Counted from the first letter of the stretch, positions 7,593 to 16,869 are shown. The stretch is DNA of 64,000 bases from Pseudalkalibacillus berkeleyi (GCF_021608225.1 NZ_JAKIJS010000001.1:1-64000); one strand, 5' to 3'. A program made the numbers and translations. Notes: generated by a model from the letters alone, not told the origin.

Positions 7593-8126
7593 ATGGAGAC
7601 GACACTTAATATACAATACGGGGAAATAGAAAGTCCTGTTGGTCCCCTTACAATACTCAAAACTGAAAAAGGTTTATGTCGAATACAATTCGGATCTGCT
7701 GAGGAACATTTTCCGTTGATCAAAGCTTGGTTGAAGAAGCTTGGATTAAAGACTGATTTAGTTTTTAATCAAAGTGCGGTTGAGCCGATTGGAAAGCAGA
7801 TTAACGAATACTTTGCCCGGGAGCGTAAATCTTTTGATCTTCCACTTGATCTTTTCGGAACACCTTTTCAGAAACAAGTGTGGGAGGGACTTAGTAATAT
7901 TCCTTATGGCGAAACGTATTCGTATAAGGATGTTGCAACAATGATTGGCTCACCCAAGGCTGTAAGGGCTATTGGGAATGCGAATAATAAAAATCCGGTT
8001 CCGATTGTCATTCCATGTCACCGTGTGATTGGTAGTAACGGTGCCTTGGTCGGATATGGCGGTGGACTTGATAAGAAGGAAGTATTATTAAATTTAGAAC
8101 AACAACAGACTAAAATTTGTTTGTGA
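7593..8126 (+). CDS. ogt: Methylated-DNA-protein-cysteine methyltransferase
   Basis: 177 residues. Suicide repair enzyme that moves methyl groups from O6-methylguanine to its own cysteine. The active-site motif IPCHRVIG is at about residue 140-147 and the DNA-binding GNANNKNP helix lies just before it. The N-terminal part (SPVGPLTILKTEKGLCRIQF) is the Ada/Ogt ribonuclease-like domain. Start ATG 7593 with GAAGGG upstream. It lies 57 bases after queG on the same strand and may share its transcript. Confidence 0.96.
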   Translation: METTLNIQYGEIESPVGPLTILKTEKGLCRIQFGSAEEHFPLIKAWLKKLGLKTDLVFNQSAVEPIGKQINEYFARERKSFDLPLDLFGTPFQKQVWEGLSNIPYGETYSYKDVATMIGSPKAVRAIGNANNKNPVPIVIPCHRVIGSNGALVGYGGGLDKKEVLLNLEQQQTKICL

Positions 8127-8240
8127 TGCCACAATTCCATAAATATTAGAGCTAAATCATAGCATCATCTACAGTGCTCAAATTGTACAGAGCATTCGGA
8201 AGTAAGCACTTTGGCGTACGAAATGATATTTTCCGATCGA

Positions 8241-8268
8241 AAACATCGCATATCGCGGTGTTTTTTCC
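8241..8268 (+). terminator. Terminator downstream of ogt
   Basis: Stem AACATCGC/GCGGTGTT with loop ATATC followed by TTTTTTCCTTTTT. Confidence 0.8.
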
Positions 8269-8330
8269 TTTTTGAGTAATTTTTTTAACTTTTTCTATGT
8301 TTATGATCGCTTCCTAAATGAGAATATAGC

Positions 8331-8430
8331 GTTTATCTAGAAAAATACAATATTATCTAGAAAAAACGAGGTTTATTTAGAATTACGCAAAAGTATCTAG
8401 AAAAATACGAATTTATCTAGAATTCCCACT
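8331..8430. repeat. Five tandem 20-bp units (TTATCTAGAA core)
   Basis: Five consecutive units of exactly 20 bases, of type GTTTATCTAGAAAAATACGA, at 8331, 8351, 8371, 8391 and 8411. TATCTAGA is kept in four units and TATTTAGA in the third; CTAGA gives each unit a local palindrome TCTAGA. The period is near two helical turns. Confidence 0.9.
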
Positions 8431-8545
8431 CGTCAGTCACGAGAGTAACTCCCTTTGAATCCTTGTCTTTTTGAACGCCTCTTTGAGTTCTTTTTTTATG
8501 TTCATAACATAAATATGGAAGGAGAATGAGGGAGGGGGTTGTTGA

Positions 8546-9436
8546 ATGGATTGGCTCACAATACTACAGCAATATATAGAAGAACACAATGCCTCCTACA
8601 CGACCGATATCACAGGTGACAAACGAATAACTACACCGGAAAGCAATGCTATTATACGTAGAGCAAGAAGCATGAAAGATCGGAATGCGGTCATTGTTAA
8701 TGCTCAAGTAAAAGCGAAGATTGTTGATCGAACGACAGAAGCGGATAAAGAGATCATCACTTATTGGATTCAACGTTCTTACTTAATCAAGCAGACGTTG
8801 AAATTTTATGTGGAAGAGTGTCTCGAAAAGAGAAAAGCAACGATTAAAGAAAACGAGATTATTAAAGATGAGTCTGCAATAACGGAAGGATTCACTGGAA
8901 TCAATCTACCTGAAAGAGAGAGGGATGAAGAGGTTGTTCCGATGCCTCGTTATCGTTATAACAGGCTGGAGGCCGTTAAATATGCGGAGCGTTGGTGGAA
9001 TTCGCATAATCCTGTCTATAAATTGTTTGAAAATGATTGTACAAACTTCATATCACAATGCTTGCATGCAGGCGGAGCGCCAATGAGAGGATATCCGAAT
9101 CGTTCAAAGGGATGGTGGTACCGTAGTAATAATTGGAGTTATAGTTGGTCAGTTGCCAACACGATGCGTTGGTATTTAAGTGGGTCTAAGCAGGGTTTGC
9201 GAGGGGAAGAGGTAAGAGCTCCTGAGCTTCTCATTCCTGGAGATGTCATATGTTATGATTTTGATGGCGATGGTCGTTGGCAGCATAATACGATTGTCGT
9301 TGCAAAAGATGAGATGGGAATGCCGCTTGTCAATGCTCATACGCATAATAGTCGAATGCGGTACTGGGATTACACCGATTCTACAGCATACACACCTGAG
9401 ATTAAATATAAATTCTTTAAAATTGTTGATGGTTAA
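8546..9436 (+). CDS. Amidase-domain protein (YhbB-like)
   Basis: 296 residues. The C-terminal half (about 130-296) is the putative amidase domain PF12671: YRYNRLEAVKYAERWWN, then NDCTNFISQCLHAGG with the likely catalytic cysteine, GWWYRSNNWSYSW, and QHNTIVVA with the likely histidine. The N-terminal half is charged and helical. No signal peptide is seen, unlike many wall hydrolases. GGAGGGGG lies 7 bases before ATG 8546. It sits between ogt/queG and trmL, as yhbB does in B. subtilis (yhbA-yhbB-cspR, from memory). Confidence 0.85.
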   Translation: MDWLTILQQYIEEHNASYTTDITGDKRITTPESNAIIRRARSMKDRNAVIVNAQVKAKIVDRTTEADKEIITYWIQRSYLIKQTLKFYVEECLEKRKATIKENEIIKDESAITEGFTGINLPERERDEEVVPMPRYRYNRLEAVKYAERWWNSHNPVYKLFENDCTNFISQCLHAGGAPMRGYPNRSKGWWYRSNNWSYSWSVANTMRWYLSGSKQGLRGEEVRAPELLIPGDVICYDFDGDGRWQHNTIVVAKDEMGMPLVNAHTHNSRMRYWDYTDSTAYTPEIKYKFFKIVDG

Positions 9437-9465
9437 TTAATCAGCTCTAGAATATTCGAACGATT

Positions 9466-9494
9466 AAAGCATCTTTTCAAGGTGCTTTTTTTTA
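9466..9494 (+). terminator. Terminator after the amidase gene
   Basis: Stem AAAGCATCTT/AAGGTGCTTT with loop TTC, then TTTTTT. Confidence 0.85.
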
Positions 9495-9602
9495 GTTGCA
9501 CGAGCACTCACTTTTTCTAGTATGTTTCGTCAGGTGAAGTGTAAATAAGGACATGCTATAATAGATAAGGTTTTATTAGTTTTGTATAAGAGGTGAATGA
9601 AA

Positions 9603-10073
9603 TTGTCAGTACATATCGTATTGTTCCAGCCGGAGATTCCAGCTAACACAGGTAACATTGCAAGAACGTGTGCAGCTACAGATACAACTTTACATTTAAT
9701 TCGTCCTTTAGGGTTTTCTACAGATGATAAGATGCTGAGGAGAGCAGGATTGGACTATTGGGAATTTGTAAAAGTTGAATATTATGATTCAATAGACGAG
9801 TTCTTCGAGAAGACAGAAGGACAGTATTTCTATTTGACGAAATACGGTAAGAAGCCACATACGACGTTTGACTACAGTAATCCAGAAGAGAATTACTATT
9901 TTGTATTTGGTAGGGAAACGAACGGTCTTCCAGATGAAATCATCGAAAATAATATGGACCGTTGTTTGCGCATACCTATGACGAATAACGTCCGTTCCTT
10001 AAACCTTTCTAACACAGCTGCCATTCTTGTATACGAAGCACTAAGACAACAAGATTATTTGCATTTAAAGTAA
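9603..10073 (+). CDS. trmL: tRNA (cytidine/uridine-34 2'-O)-methyltransferase
   Basis: 156 residues. TrmL is a SPOUT methyltransferase that methylates the 2'-O of wobble C34/U34 in tRNA-Leu (CAA and UAA); both of these tRNAs are encoded at 2251-2453. Conserved blocks: LFQPEIPANTGNIARTCAAT at the N-terminus, FVFGRETNGLP, and the knot RIPMTNNVRSLNLSNTAAI. ATG 9597 would start with only one base after the ribosome-binding site AGAGGTG, so TTG 9603 (7-base spacing) is preferred; it gives the usual N-terminus of the family. Confidence 0.95.
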   Translation: MSVHIVLFQPEIPANTGNIARTCAATDTTLHLIRPLGFSTDDKMLRRAGLDYWEFVKVEYYDSIDEFFEKTEGQYFYLTKYGKKPHTTFDYSNPEENYYFVFGRETNGLPDEIIENNMDRCLRIPMTNNVRSLNLSNTAAILVYEALRQQDYLHLK

Positions 10074-10077
10074 ATAA

Positions 10078-10117
10078 AAAAACGACTGATTCCTAAGAAT
10101 GAGTCGTTTTTTTATAA
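10078..10117 (+). terminator. Terminator after trmL
   Basis: Stem AAACGACTGATTC/GAATGAGTCGTTT with loop CTAA, then TTTTTTT; 4 bases past the stop. Probably works for both strands. Confidence 0.88.
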
Positions 10118-10143
10118 TGTCCTTTGTGGTATGTAAACCACTG

Positions 10144-10236
10144 TTATTTTTTTGTACCTGGACGATCATTATATCCAGCTGTGAAAATTGCTACCAAAAA
10201 GGCTAAAATAACACCTAAAATGAGGACAAAGGTCAT
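10144..10236 (-). CDS. 30-residue single-span membrane peptide
   Basis: A 30-residue ORF beginning MTFVLILGVILAFLVAIF and ending GYNDRPGTKK: one membrane span and a short polar tail. The start is supported by AAAGGGGG 7 bases upstream of ATG 10236, and it is the only coding sense in this gap. I do not recognise the family. Small single-span proteins of this type include subunits of cytochrome bd and regulators of membrane complexes, but nothing here ties it to one. Confidence 0.65.
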   Translation of the reverse strand: MTFVLILGVILAFLVAIFTAGYNDRPGTKK

Positions 10237-10369
10237 ATAGCATCCCCCTTTAGAGAATAGTATGTCCATACATACATCCCATTATAGCAAATCATACAGA
10301 AATGTGTATGAAAAAGTGTGACAAAAATGTAATAATAGATAAATAATATGATTTTTTTGGGAGTTTAGC

Positions 10370-10936
10370 ATGCTTGGGAAAAATACATACTTAACGGGTT
10401 ATTTTCCGTTATTTTCAATCATTATATTTAGCGCTGCATTTGGTTATTATGGTGAGTCTTATTTAATTGTACAATTAAAGCGGTTAGGGATTTATCGGGG
10501 AATGACTGAATTGTTTTCAGAAGTGCAAGTTCAAATGGCAATGTGGTTCATTTGTACGTTGTTATTTTTCATGTTGTTTGCTGCTTTAAAATTGATTTCG
10601 GATACCTTATTTGAACTCTCTTTGTTCTTCTTTTCGAAAGAAAGTGAAGGGGACACATTAAACAGGGTTCGTTCTGGTACTTTAATTTTCCTTTTAGGTA
10701 GTTTAGGGTCAATATTCTTGATTAAGACTACGATCCTTTTACCTTCTTTATTTTTATTATCATGTTTTATCTACTTTTTTTATTTCGTCTATAAAGCCAG
10801 TGCAGCTTTAACAACGAGTGGGATGTTCGGTCTTATTTTCATGCACCTACTGTTTTGGGTATGCTTTGTAATGGGTGTTGTGTATTCAGTATTGAAAGTA
10901 TATGAGGCTCTTATGTCAGGTTTACTGCCGGCATAA
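10370..10936 (+). CDS. Multi-pass membrane protein, YufK-like (DUF5366)
   Basis: 188 residues with about five hydrophobic spans and aromatic-rich loops. The start MLGKNTYLTGYFPLFSIIIF and the motif RGMTELFSEVQ near residue 43 recall YufK/DUF5366 proteins of Bacillus; this is from memory and not certain. Function is unknown. ATG 10370 lacks a strong ribosome-binding site (GGGAG about 11 bases upstream). A bidirectional terminator separates it from the convergent NERD gene. Confidence 0.6.
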   Translation: MLGKNTYLTGYFPLFSIIIFSAAFGYYGESYLIVQLKRLGIYRGMTELFSEVQVQMAMWFICTLLFFMLFAALKLISDTLFELSLFFFSKESEGDTLNRVRSGTLIFLLGSLGSIFLIKTTILLPSLFLLSCFIYFFYFVYKASAALTTSGMFGLIFMHLLFWVCFVMGVVYSVLKVYEALMSGLLPA

Positions 10937-10972
10937 ACAAAGGCAGACTTGGATAGCTCAGTCTGCCTTTTA
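10937..10972. terminator. Bidirectional terminator
   Basis: Stem AAAGGCAGACT/AGTCTGCCTTT between two convergent genes, with A- and T-rich flanks on either side. Confidence 0.85.
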
Positions 10973-10976
10973 CTAT

Positions 10977-11870
10977 CTAATCATTAAGATCTGCTTCTTC
11001 AACAATATATTTGATTTTCTCTAAGTCGGCTACTGAATAAAGGTTCGTCTTATTTTGTATTTCTTTAATAAAAAACGCGTAAAGCTCATTTCTATCGTTT
11101 ATAAGGTGTAGCTGCTCTTGGGTTGAAAAGTTGATGAGATGATGATCAGGGTGGGCGAAATAAAGTAAATTGTTAATGGTAATGTTTTCAACCTGATCTT
11201 TGAGCAAGTTATTCAGTTTACTCGTAGCAACATTGAGATTTTTAGTCGGCTCATCATGCATTAAGGCCCTTAACTCGTTTTGTTTATTCTTTTCGAATAC
11301 GAATGTCTTTTCAGCTTCACTATGCAAGGCAGGGTAGAAAGTATCTATGATGAACGAAAATTCTTTGGCTTTCTCCTTTGTCAATCCGTAAAGTATGTTT
11401 CCTTGCCAATCCTTCGTGTCAATAATGTAGATGCCTTTGTTTAGTAAGACAATATGAGCGATTTTTGTAGATTGAATGTCTCCATCCACGGATTGATAGG
11501 GAATGAATACATTAGGAAGAATCATCATTTGTAAAGGCTTGATGACATCATTTTCTACGAGCTCATTTTTGATTTCGAGTAAGGTTTTATACGTATTTAC
11601 CTCAAGTTCATCACGAGAGAATCTTTTAACACTGTCGATGTATTCTTTGTAATCGTTAATTTGTTCCTCATAATCTCCTTTAACTTCCTCAAGCTTTTCC
11701 TTATTTTCTTGTTTTAATTGATTTTCAGTTTTCGCTAAGCTAATCGCAGCTTCTTTTTGATATTGGTCGATTAATCTATCGTATTCTTTATGCTTCTTCT
11801 TAAGATAGTAGACAAGCCAAACGCCTGCACATATTAATAAAATGAAAGCCGAAAATAATAAAATCTCCAT
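10977..11870 (-). CDS. Membrane-anchored NERD-domain protein
   Basis: 297 residues. One N-terminal membrane span (MEILLFSAFILLICAGVWLV), a charged coiled-coil (about 25-80), then a NERD (nuclease-related) domain: IAHIVLLNKGIYIIDTKDWQ carries the usual aspartate and lysine-type catalytic arrangement. NERD domains belong to the PD-(D/E)XK fold; substrates are unknown. Start moved from GTG 11888 to ATG 11870 because AAAGGAG lies 5 bases upstream. Confidence 0.8.
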   Translation of the reverse strand: MEILLFSAFILLICAGVWLVYYLKKKHKEYDRLIDQYQKEAAISLAKTENQLKQENKEKLEEVKGDYEEQINDYKEYIDSVKRFSRDELEVNTYKTLLEIKNELVENDVIKPLQMMILPNVFIPYQSVDGDIQSTKIAHIVLLNKGIYIIDTKDWQGNILYGLTKEKAKEFSFIIDTFYPALHSEAEKTFVFEKNKQNELRALMHDEPTKNLNVATSKLNNLLKDQVENITINNLLYFAHPDHHLINFSTQEQLHLINDRNELYAFFIKEIQNKTNLYSVADLEKIKYIVEEADLND

Positions 11871-11968
11871 AAAGACTCCTTTCCACACTCACAGATATCT
11901 TTTATACATTTCGATTGATTTACCTGAGTTAAGGACGTATAACATACATTGGCTTGTATCTATAGTAT

Positions 11969-12008
11969 AAAAAAGCCACAACATCACATAGGTGCATGAT
12001 GTGGCTTG
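11969..12008 (-). terminator. Terminator of the penicillin-binding protein gene
   Basis: On the minus strand, AAGCCACATCATGCAC pairs with the stretch ending TGTGGCTT, followed by TTTTTATAC. Confidence 0.85.
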
Positions 12009-12035
12009 AGACATGGTCGTAGAGTCTTACACTTC

Positions 12036-13952
12036 TTAAGGGGTGATATTCTCCATGACTTGTTTCCATATTTTCAAATGTAGCGCAGATCTTTGAATGT
12101 GTGGAATTGGTGCTGGTTGGTCTTTGCCGACCCAAATGCCGGCTGTATATCTATCCGTTATGCCTACGAACCATAAGTCCTTCACATCATTGGTTGTTCC
12201 AGTTTTCCCACCTATAAATGAAGTATGCAGTACGTTGGCTTGACGTCCAGTACCGCTCGTCATCACGGAATTAAGTAGCGTTCTCATGCTGTCATTCGTT
12301 TGTTTTGACCATACGGGCTGGGATTGATCTTCCCACTGATACAATTCGTTACCGTCTAAAGAGAGGACTTGTTTAATGGCTCTCGATGGTTTATATTGTC
12401 CATTGTTACTGAACGTCGAGTAAGCATTCGTCAGTTCAACAGGTGAAACGCCGTGTGTAAATCCCCCAAGAACAGCCGAAATATTTCTGTCCTTTGGGAG
12501 AACTCTTTGAAAGTCGAATGGGCTTAAATAATGAAAAGCTTTTTCAACGCCAACTCTATCGACCATTCTAACTGCAGCTGTATTAATGGATTGACTGATG
12601 GCTTTGCGAATTGAAACATTGCTGTATTTGGCATTCCCGGAGTTCTTTGGACAATAACTTGGTTTGCAGTAAGGAGCAGCGCTTATTGGAATGCTGAGCG
12701 GCGTTTTCGTTTCGTTCAGGAATGGTGCAAAAGCGAGCAATGGTTTGATCGTCGAACCAGGCTGTCGATAAGCTTGATAGGCTCTATTAAATTCATTTGC
12801 CTCCATATCTCGACCACCGACGATTGCATTGATCTGATGGTTGTTGTGATCTAAGATAACAAATGCTCCTTCAACGCTAGTAGGTATTCGTTTGATGCCT
12901 TTCAAAGCTTCGTTTTGCATCTTTTGGTCAAAGTGTGTTTCGATTTTCACACCTTTTTCATAAATCAAATTCATGACTAATTGATCAACCTGCTTGTTGA
13001 GTTCCGCTTTTTCAGCTTCAGTAGAAGCGTCCTTGTAGTTTTTATCGAATGGTTCTGAGCTTTTAACGAGTGCTTTCAGTTCATGAATGACATAAGACGT
13101 GTAATCTGGATAGCGGTATTGTGCCTTTTGGATGTTCAATTTGATTTTTTCTTGGCGTGCTTGCTCGTAATCGCTTTTGTTTATGTATTTGTTCTCAAGC
13201 ATCTTTTTCAGGACATGTTGTTGCCGGACAATAGCGGCATCCATATGTTTAATCGGTTCATACTGATTGGGATTGTTAGGAATCCCCGTTAATAGAGCGA
13301 TTTCCGCTAGCGTTAATTTCTGAACGGACTTTCCGAAATAGTACTGGCTGGCTGTTTCTATTCCATAAACACCATTACCGAAATAGATTGCATTACTGTA
13401 GAGCTCAATGATTTTTTCCTTCGAGTATTTTTTCTCAAGTCGGTATGAATAGAAGGCTTCATTCAGTTTTCTTTTATACGTTTTCGTATGGGTTAAATAT
13501 AAATTTCTTGCTAGCTGTTGGGTGATTGTACTACCGCCTTGATCTGTTGATTGGGAACGTGCATTGACGATCAATGACCGTACTATGGCAGACCCGTCTA
13601 TACCTGTGTGTTCGAAGAAATGCTGATCTTCAACGGCGATAAAGGCATTAATAACACTAGAAGGTATTTCCTCAAAGGGGATATAAGTACGTTGTTCAGG
13701 ACCATATAACGTCGCAAATGTTGATCCGTCTTTTGCATGAATTGTCGTACTTTGGGTGAGTTCCGTTGAGTCAATTGGTACGTGCTGCTTAATCATATCT
13801 GCTGGATTTTCTACTTGCTGAAGAGCAGTCCATACATTATCTGAAAACAAATATACCCCTAGAAATAAACAAATTGTCAGGAGATAACCTGCTATAAGTT
13901 TCAAATCATATCCTATCCTTCTCTTGAATAATTTTCTCTGTCTCGCGTTCAT
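12036..13952 (-). CDS. Class A penicillin-binding protein (PBP1A/2C/2D type)
   Basis: 638 residues, bifunctional peptidoglycan synthase. A membrane anchor at about 15-37 is followed by a GT51 glycosyltransferase domain with the catalytic glutamate in VEDQHFFEH (E108) and GGSTITQQLARN. The transpeptidase domain has STIK (S400 catalytic, K403), SIN (S455-N457) and KTG (583-585). It is shorter than vegetative PBP1 and close to the sporulation PBPs PbpF/PbpG of Bacillus; position beside prkA does not decide which. Start ATG 13952 with AGGA about 10 bases upstream. Confidence 0.93.
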   Translation of the reverse strand: MNARQRKLFKRRIGYDLKLIAGYLLTICLFLGVYLFSDNVWTALQQVENPADMIKQHVPIDSTELTQSTTIHAKDGSTFATLYGPEQRTYIPFEEIPSSVINAFIAVEDQHFFEHTGIDGSAIVRSLIVNARSQSTDQGGSTITQQLARNLYLTHTKTYKRKLNEAFYSYRLEKKYSKEKIIELYSNAIYFGNGVYGIETASQYYFGKSVQKLTLAEIALLTGIPNNPNQYEPIKHMDAAIVRQQHVLKKMLENKYINKSDYEQARQEKIKLNIQKAQYRYPDYTSYVIHELKALVKSSEPFDKNYKDASTEAEKAELNKQVDQLVMNLIYEKGVKIETHFDQKMQNEALKGIKRIPTSVEGAFVILDHNNHQINAIVGGRDMEANEFNRAYQAYRQPGSTIKPLLAFAPFLNETKTPLSIPISAAPYCKPSYCPKNSGNAKYSNVSIRKAISQSINTAAVRMVDRVGVEKAFHYLSPFDFQRVLPKDRNISAVLGGFTHGVSPVELTNAYSTFSNNGQYKPSRAIKQVLSLDGNELYQWEDQSQPVWSKQTNDSMRTLLNSVMTSGTGRQANVLHTSFIGGKTGTTNDVKDLWFVGITDRYTAGIWVGKDQPAPIPHIQRSALHLKIWKQVMENITP

Positions 13953-14087
13953 AAAAGCTAGTCCTAGCTCACTTTCCTACATTTTACCATGTATGAGTAG
14001 GATTCAGTTTAAAAGAACATCGAATGTATGTGAGTGTCCGGGCATAGGATGTATTACATGTACGATTATTCCTTGGAGGGGGTACTC

Positions 14088-15983
14088 ATGGATATTTTAG
14101 GTAAATTGCAACAGTTTCGTGAAGAAGAGAAAAGATTGGTTTGGGAAGGTACCTTCGCTGAATATTTGGAGATTTTACGAGAGCGTCCTGAAGTTGCTCA
14201 ATCTGCCCATTCTCGTGTTTATAATATGATTAAAAGCCATGGAATTGAAGAAGTAAATGGGAAGAAACGTTTCAATTTCTTTTCAGATCAGATCTTCGGG
14301 CTAGAAGATTCAGTAGAGCGACTTGTAGAGGAATACTTTCACCCATCTGCAAAACGATTAGATGTCCGGAAACGGATTTTGCTGTTGATGGGTCCTGTCA
14401 GCGGAGGTAAATCGACAATTGTAACGATGTTGAAACGGGGGTTGGAAGCCTATTCTAAAACCGATGAAGGAGCTGTTTATGCAATAAAAGGCTGTCCTAT
14501 GCATGAAGATCCATTGCATCTCATTCCGCATAATATGCGCGAGGAATTCCGTGAAGAGTATGGTATTCGAGTAGAGGGATCTTTGTCACCTCTGAATATG
14601 ATGCGACTGCAAGACGAATATGATGGTCGAATTGAAGATGTCATCGTTGAAAGAATCTTTTTCAGTGAAGATAAACGTACTGGAATTGGAACGTTCAGTC
14701 CTTCTGATCCGAAATCACAGGATATTGCAGATTTGACCGGCAGTATTGACTTTTCAACCATAGCTGAATTCGGGTCTGAATCAGATCCGCGCGCATATCG
14801 ATTTGATGGAGAATTGAATAAAGCAAACCGAGGGATGATGGAATTCCAGGAAATGTTGAAGTGTGATGAGAAATTCTTATGGCACTTACTATCACTCACT
14901 CAGGAAGGGAATTTCAAAGCAGGTAGATTCGCTTTAATCAGTGCAGATGAATTAATTGTCGCTCATACGAATGAAGCTGAGTACAAGTCATTCATCTCGA
15001 ATAAGAAAAATGAAGCGCTACACTCAAGGATTATTGTCATGCCGATTCCGTATAACTTGATGGTCACCCAGGAAGAAAATATATATGAAAAGATGATCAA
15101 CGACAGTGACATAGGTGAAATTCATATTGCACCGCATGCTTTAAGGGTTGCTGCGATTTTCTCGGTCCTAACAAGATTGAAAGAATCAAATAAGCAAGGC
15201 GTAGATGTCGTAAAGAAGATGCGTCTATATGATGGAGAAAACGTTGAGGGGTTCAATTCTGCTGACGTGGAGGAATTGAAGAAAGAGTTTAATGATGAAG
15301 GGATGAGCGGGATTGATCCGCGGTATGTCATCAACCGAATATCATCTGCTATCATTCGTAAAGAAGTACCTGCAATTAGTCCACTTGACGTGTTGAGGTC
15401 CTTGAAGGATGGGCTTGATCAGCACGCTTCTATATCAAAAGAAGATCGCGAAAAGTACATCAATTTCATATCAGTAGCTCGTAAAGAGTATGATGATATC
15501 GCTAAGAAAGAAGTGCAAAAGGCATTCGTATACTCTTATGAAGAGTCTGCGAAAACATTGATGGATAACTATCTAGATAATGTCGAAGCCTATTGTAATA
15601 AGAATAAACTTCGTGATCCACTGACTGGTGATGAAATGAATCCAGACGAAAAACTGATGCGTTCAATCGAAGAACAAATCGGAATATCGGAAAATGCGAA
15701 GAAAGCATTCCGAGAAGAGATACTCATCCGTATTTCCGCATATGCTCGAAAAGGAAAGAAGTTCGATTACAAATCACATGAGCGGTTAAGAGAAGCGATT
15801 CAGAAGAAGCTATTCGCTGATCTTAAGGATGTTGTGAAGATCACAACATCTACTAAGACGCCAGATGAATCTCAACTTAAGAAAGTGAATGAGGTTATCG
15901 CTCGACTAATCGATGAGCATGGATATAACTCTATATCAGCAAACGAGCTCCTTCGATATGTTGGCAGCTTACTTAACAGATAA
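14088..15983 (+). CDS. prkA: PrkA AAA+ serine protein kinase
   Basis: 631 residues, the usual PrkA length. N-terminal AAA-type domain with P-loop GPVSGGKST at 102-110, then the C-terminal PrkA kinase-like region. In B. subtilis PrkA is a spore-associated protein needed for normal sporulation, described both as a kinase and as an AAA+ protease. The frame is open from 14034, but ATG 14088 follows GGAGGGGG by 6 bases and gives the family N-terminus. PrkA, YhbH (17898) and SpoVR (31862) are a known co-occurring set; all three are in this window. Confidence 0.96.
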   Translation: MDILGKLQQFREEEKRLVWEGTFAEYLEILRERPEVAQSAHSRVYNMIKSHGIEEVNGKKRFNFFSDQIFGLEDSVERLVEEYFHPSAKRLDVRKRILLLMGPVSGGKSTIVTMLKRGLEAYSKTDEGAVYAIKGCPMHEDPLHLIPHNMREEFREEYGIRVEGSLSPLNMMRLQDEYDGRIEDVIVERIFFSEDKRTGIGTFSPSDPKSQDIADLTGSIDFSTIAEFGSESDPRAYRFDGELNKANRGMMEFQEMLKCDEKFLWHLLSLTQEGNFKAGRFALISADELIVAHTNEAEYKSFISNKKNEALHSRIIVMPIPYNLMVTQEENIYEKMINDSDIGEIHIAPHALRVAAIFSVLTRLKESNKQGVDVVKKMRLYDGENVEGFNSADVEELKKEFNDEGMSGIDPRYVINRISSAIIRKEVPAISPLDVLRSLKDGLDQHASISKEDREKYINFISVARKEYDDIAKKEVQKAFVYSYEESAKTLMDNYLDNVEAYCNKNKLRDPLTGDEMNPDEKLMRSIEEQIGISENAKKAFREEILIRISAYARKGKKFDYKSHERLREAIQKKLFADLKDVVKITTSTKTPDESQLKKVNEVIARLIDEHGYNSISANELLRYVGSLLNR

Positions 15984-16009
15984 AGAATAAAAAAATGAAA
16001 AAAATGTCT

Positions 16010-16060
16010 AGGGGCTGTCCAGAAAGTCAGTGAACACTGACCTTCTGGCAGCCCCTTGTT
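16010..16060 (+). terminator. Terminator after prkA
   Basis: Long stem AGGGGCTG..CAGAAAGTCAGTG with CTGACCTTCTGG..CAGCCCCTT and loop AACA. A short T-run follows. The design resembles the hairpin after bmrD at 38532. Confidence 0.8.
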
Positions 16061-16191
16061 AAATATAGATATTGATTTCTTAGAAGTACACTCCCCTTTT
16101 GATTGGTGAGAAGAGACAATGAAGCGTACAGTTCCCTATGAACTGACACCCAAACGACATAATGAGAACTTTTTAACAAAAGTTTAATCTC

Positions 16192-16219
16192 TTGAATACT
16201 TGCGAGGAAATTGTATAAA
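16192..16219 (+). promoter_or_regulatory. Candidate sigma-A promoter of the signal peptidase gene
   Basis: TTGAAT (16192-16197) and TATAAA (16214-16219) with 16-base spacing, 45 bases before the start codon. Confidence 0.55.
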
Positions 16220-16263
16220 ATGGTAGATTAAACATATCAAAGAAAAAGGGTGTGTAAGTTTAC

Positions 16264-16818
16264 ATGACCAAAACAAAGAATAGTTTTTGGGAATGGGTTA
16301 AAGCAATCGGTATTGCACTTTTGATTGCAATCGTCGTCCGTCACTTTCTTTTTACAAACTATGTGGTATTTGGTGAATCCATGATGCCGACCATTCAGGA
16401 AGGCAATCGTTTAATTGTAAATAAAATCAACTATGATATTTCTGATCCGAACAGATTTGATCTGATTGTTTTCAAAGCTAATGAAGAGGAAGATTACATT
16501 AAACGAGTGATCGGCCTTCCAGGTGACAAAATTGAATACCGGAATGATAAATTATTTATTAATGACAAAAAAGTCGAAGAGCAGTATTTAGAACGTTTTC
16601 GTGAAGAGATCCAACAGGGATCTCAACTTACCGGAGATTTCACTTTAAAAGATATTACCAAGAGGGAGAGGGTTCCTGAGGGAACAGTCTTCGTATTAGG
16701 TGATAACAGACTTCACAGTATCGACAGCCGTCATATCGGATTTGTTCCGATGGAAAATATCGTGGGTGAAGTGAACCTGAGGTACTGGCCAATGTCAGAG
16801 TTCAAATTGATTAAGTAA
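16264..16818 (+). CDS. lepB: Type I signal peptidase
   Basis: 184 residues, SipS/SipT type. It cleaves signal peptides from exported preproteins at the outer face of the membrane. One N-terminal membrane span (about 14-32), catalytic serine in GESMMPTI (Ser39) and general-base lysine in YIKRVIGLPGD (Lys80), then GDNRLHSIDSRHIGFV. The usual family form of the last box is GDNR..S.DSR, which is complete here. ATG 16264 has AAAGGGTG at a long 11-base spacing. It sits between prkA and small unknown genes. Confidence 0.96.
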   Translation: MTKTKNSFWEWVKAIGIALLIAIVVRHFLFTNYVVFGESMMPTIQEGNRLIVNKINYDISDPNRFDLIVFKANEEEDYIKRVIGLPGDKIEYRNDKLFINDKKVEEQYLERFREEIQQGSQLTGDFTLKDITKRERVPEGTVFVLGDNRLHSIDSRHIGFVPMENIVGEVNLRYWPMSEFKLIK

Positions 16819-16869
16819 GGTTTATAGTATGAATATATTGGGAATCGATAATTCCAAGAGGTGGTAATC

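Larger units (their letters stand above)
8127..8545. other. Intergenic region with terminator and 20-bp repeats
   Basis: The 419-bp gap between ogt and the amidase gene contains no credible ORF. It holds a terminator hairpin at 8241, a five-unit 20-bp repeat at 8331-8430, and the strong ribosome-binding site of the next gene at its right end. Confidence 0.7.

Noticed and set aside
16119-16187. 22-codon ORF starting MKRTVPYEL upstream of the signal peptidase gene
   Set aside because: Only a weak ribosome-binding site, hydrophilic unremarkable sequence, and it overlaps the presumed promoter region.
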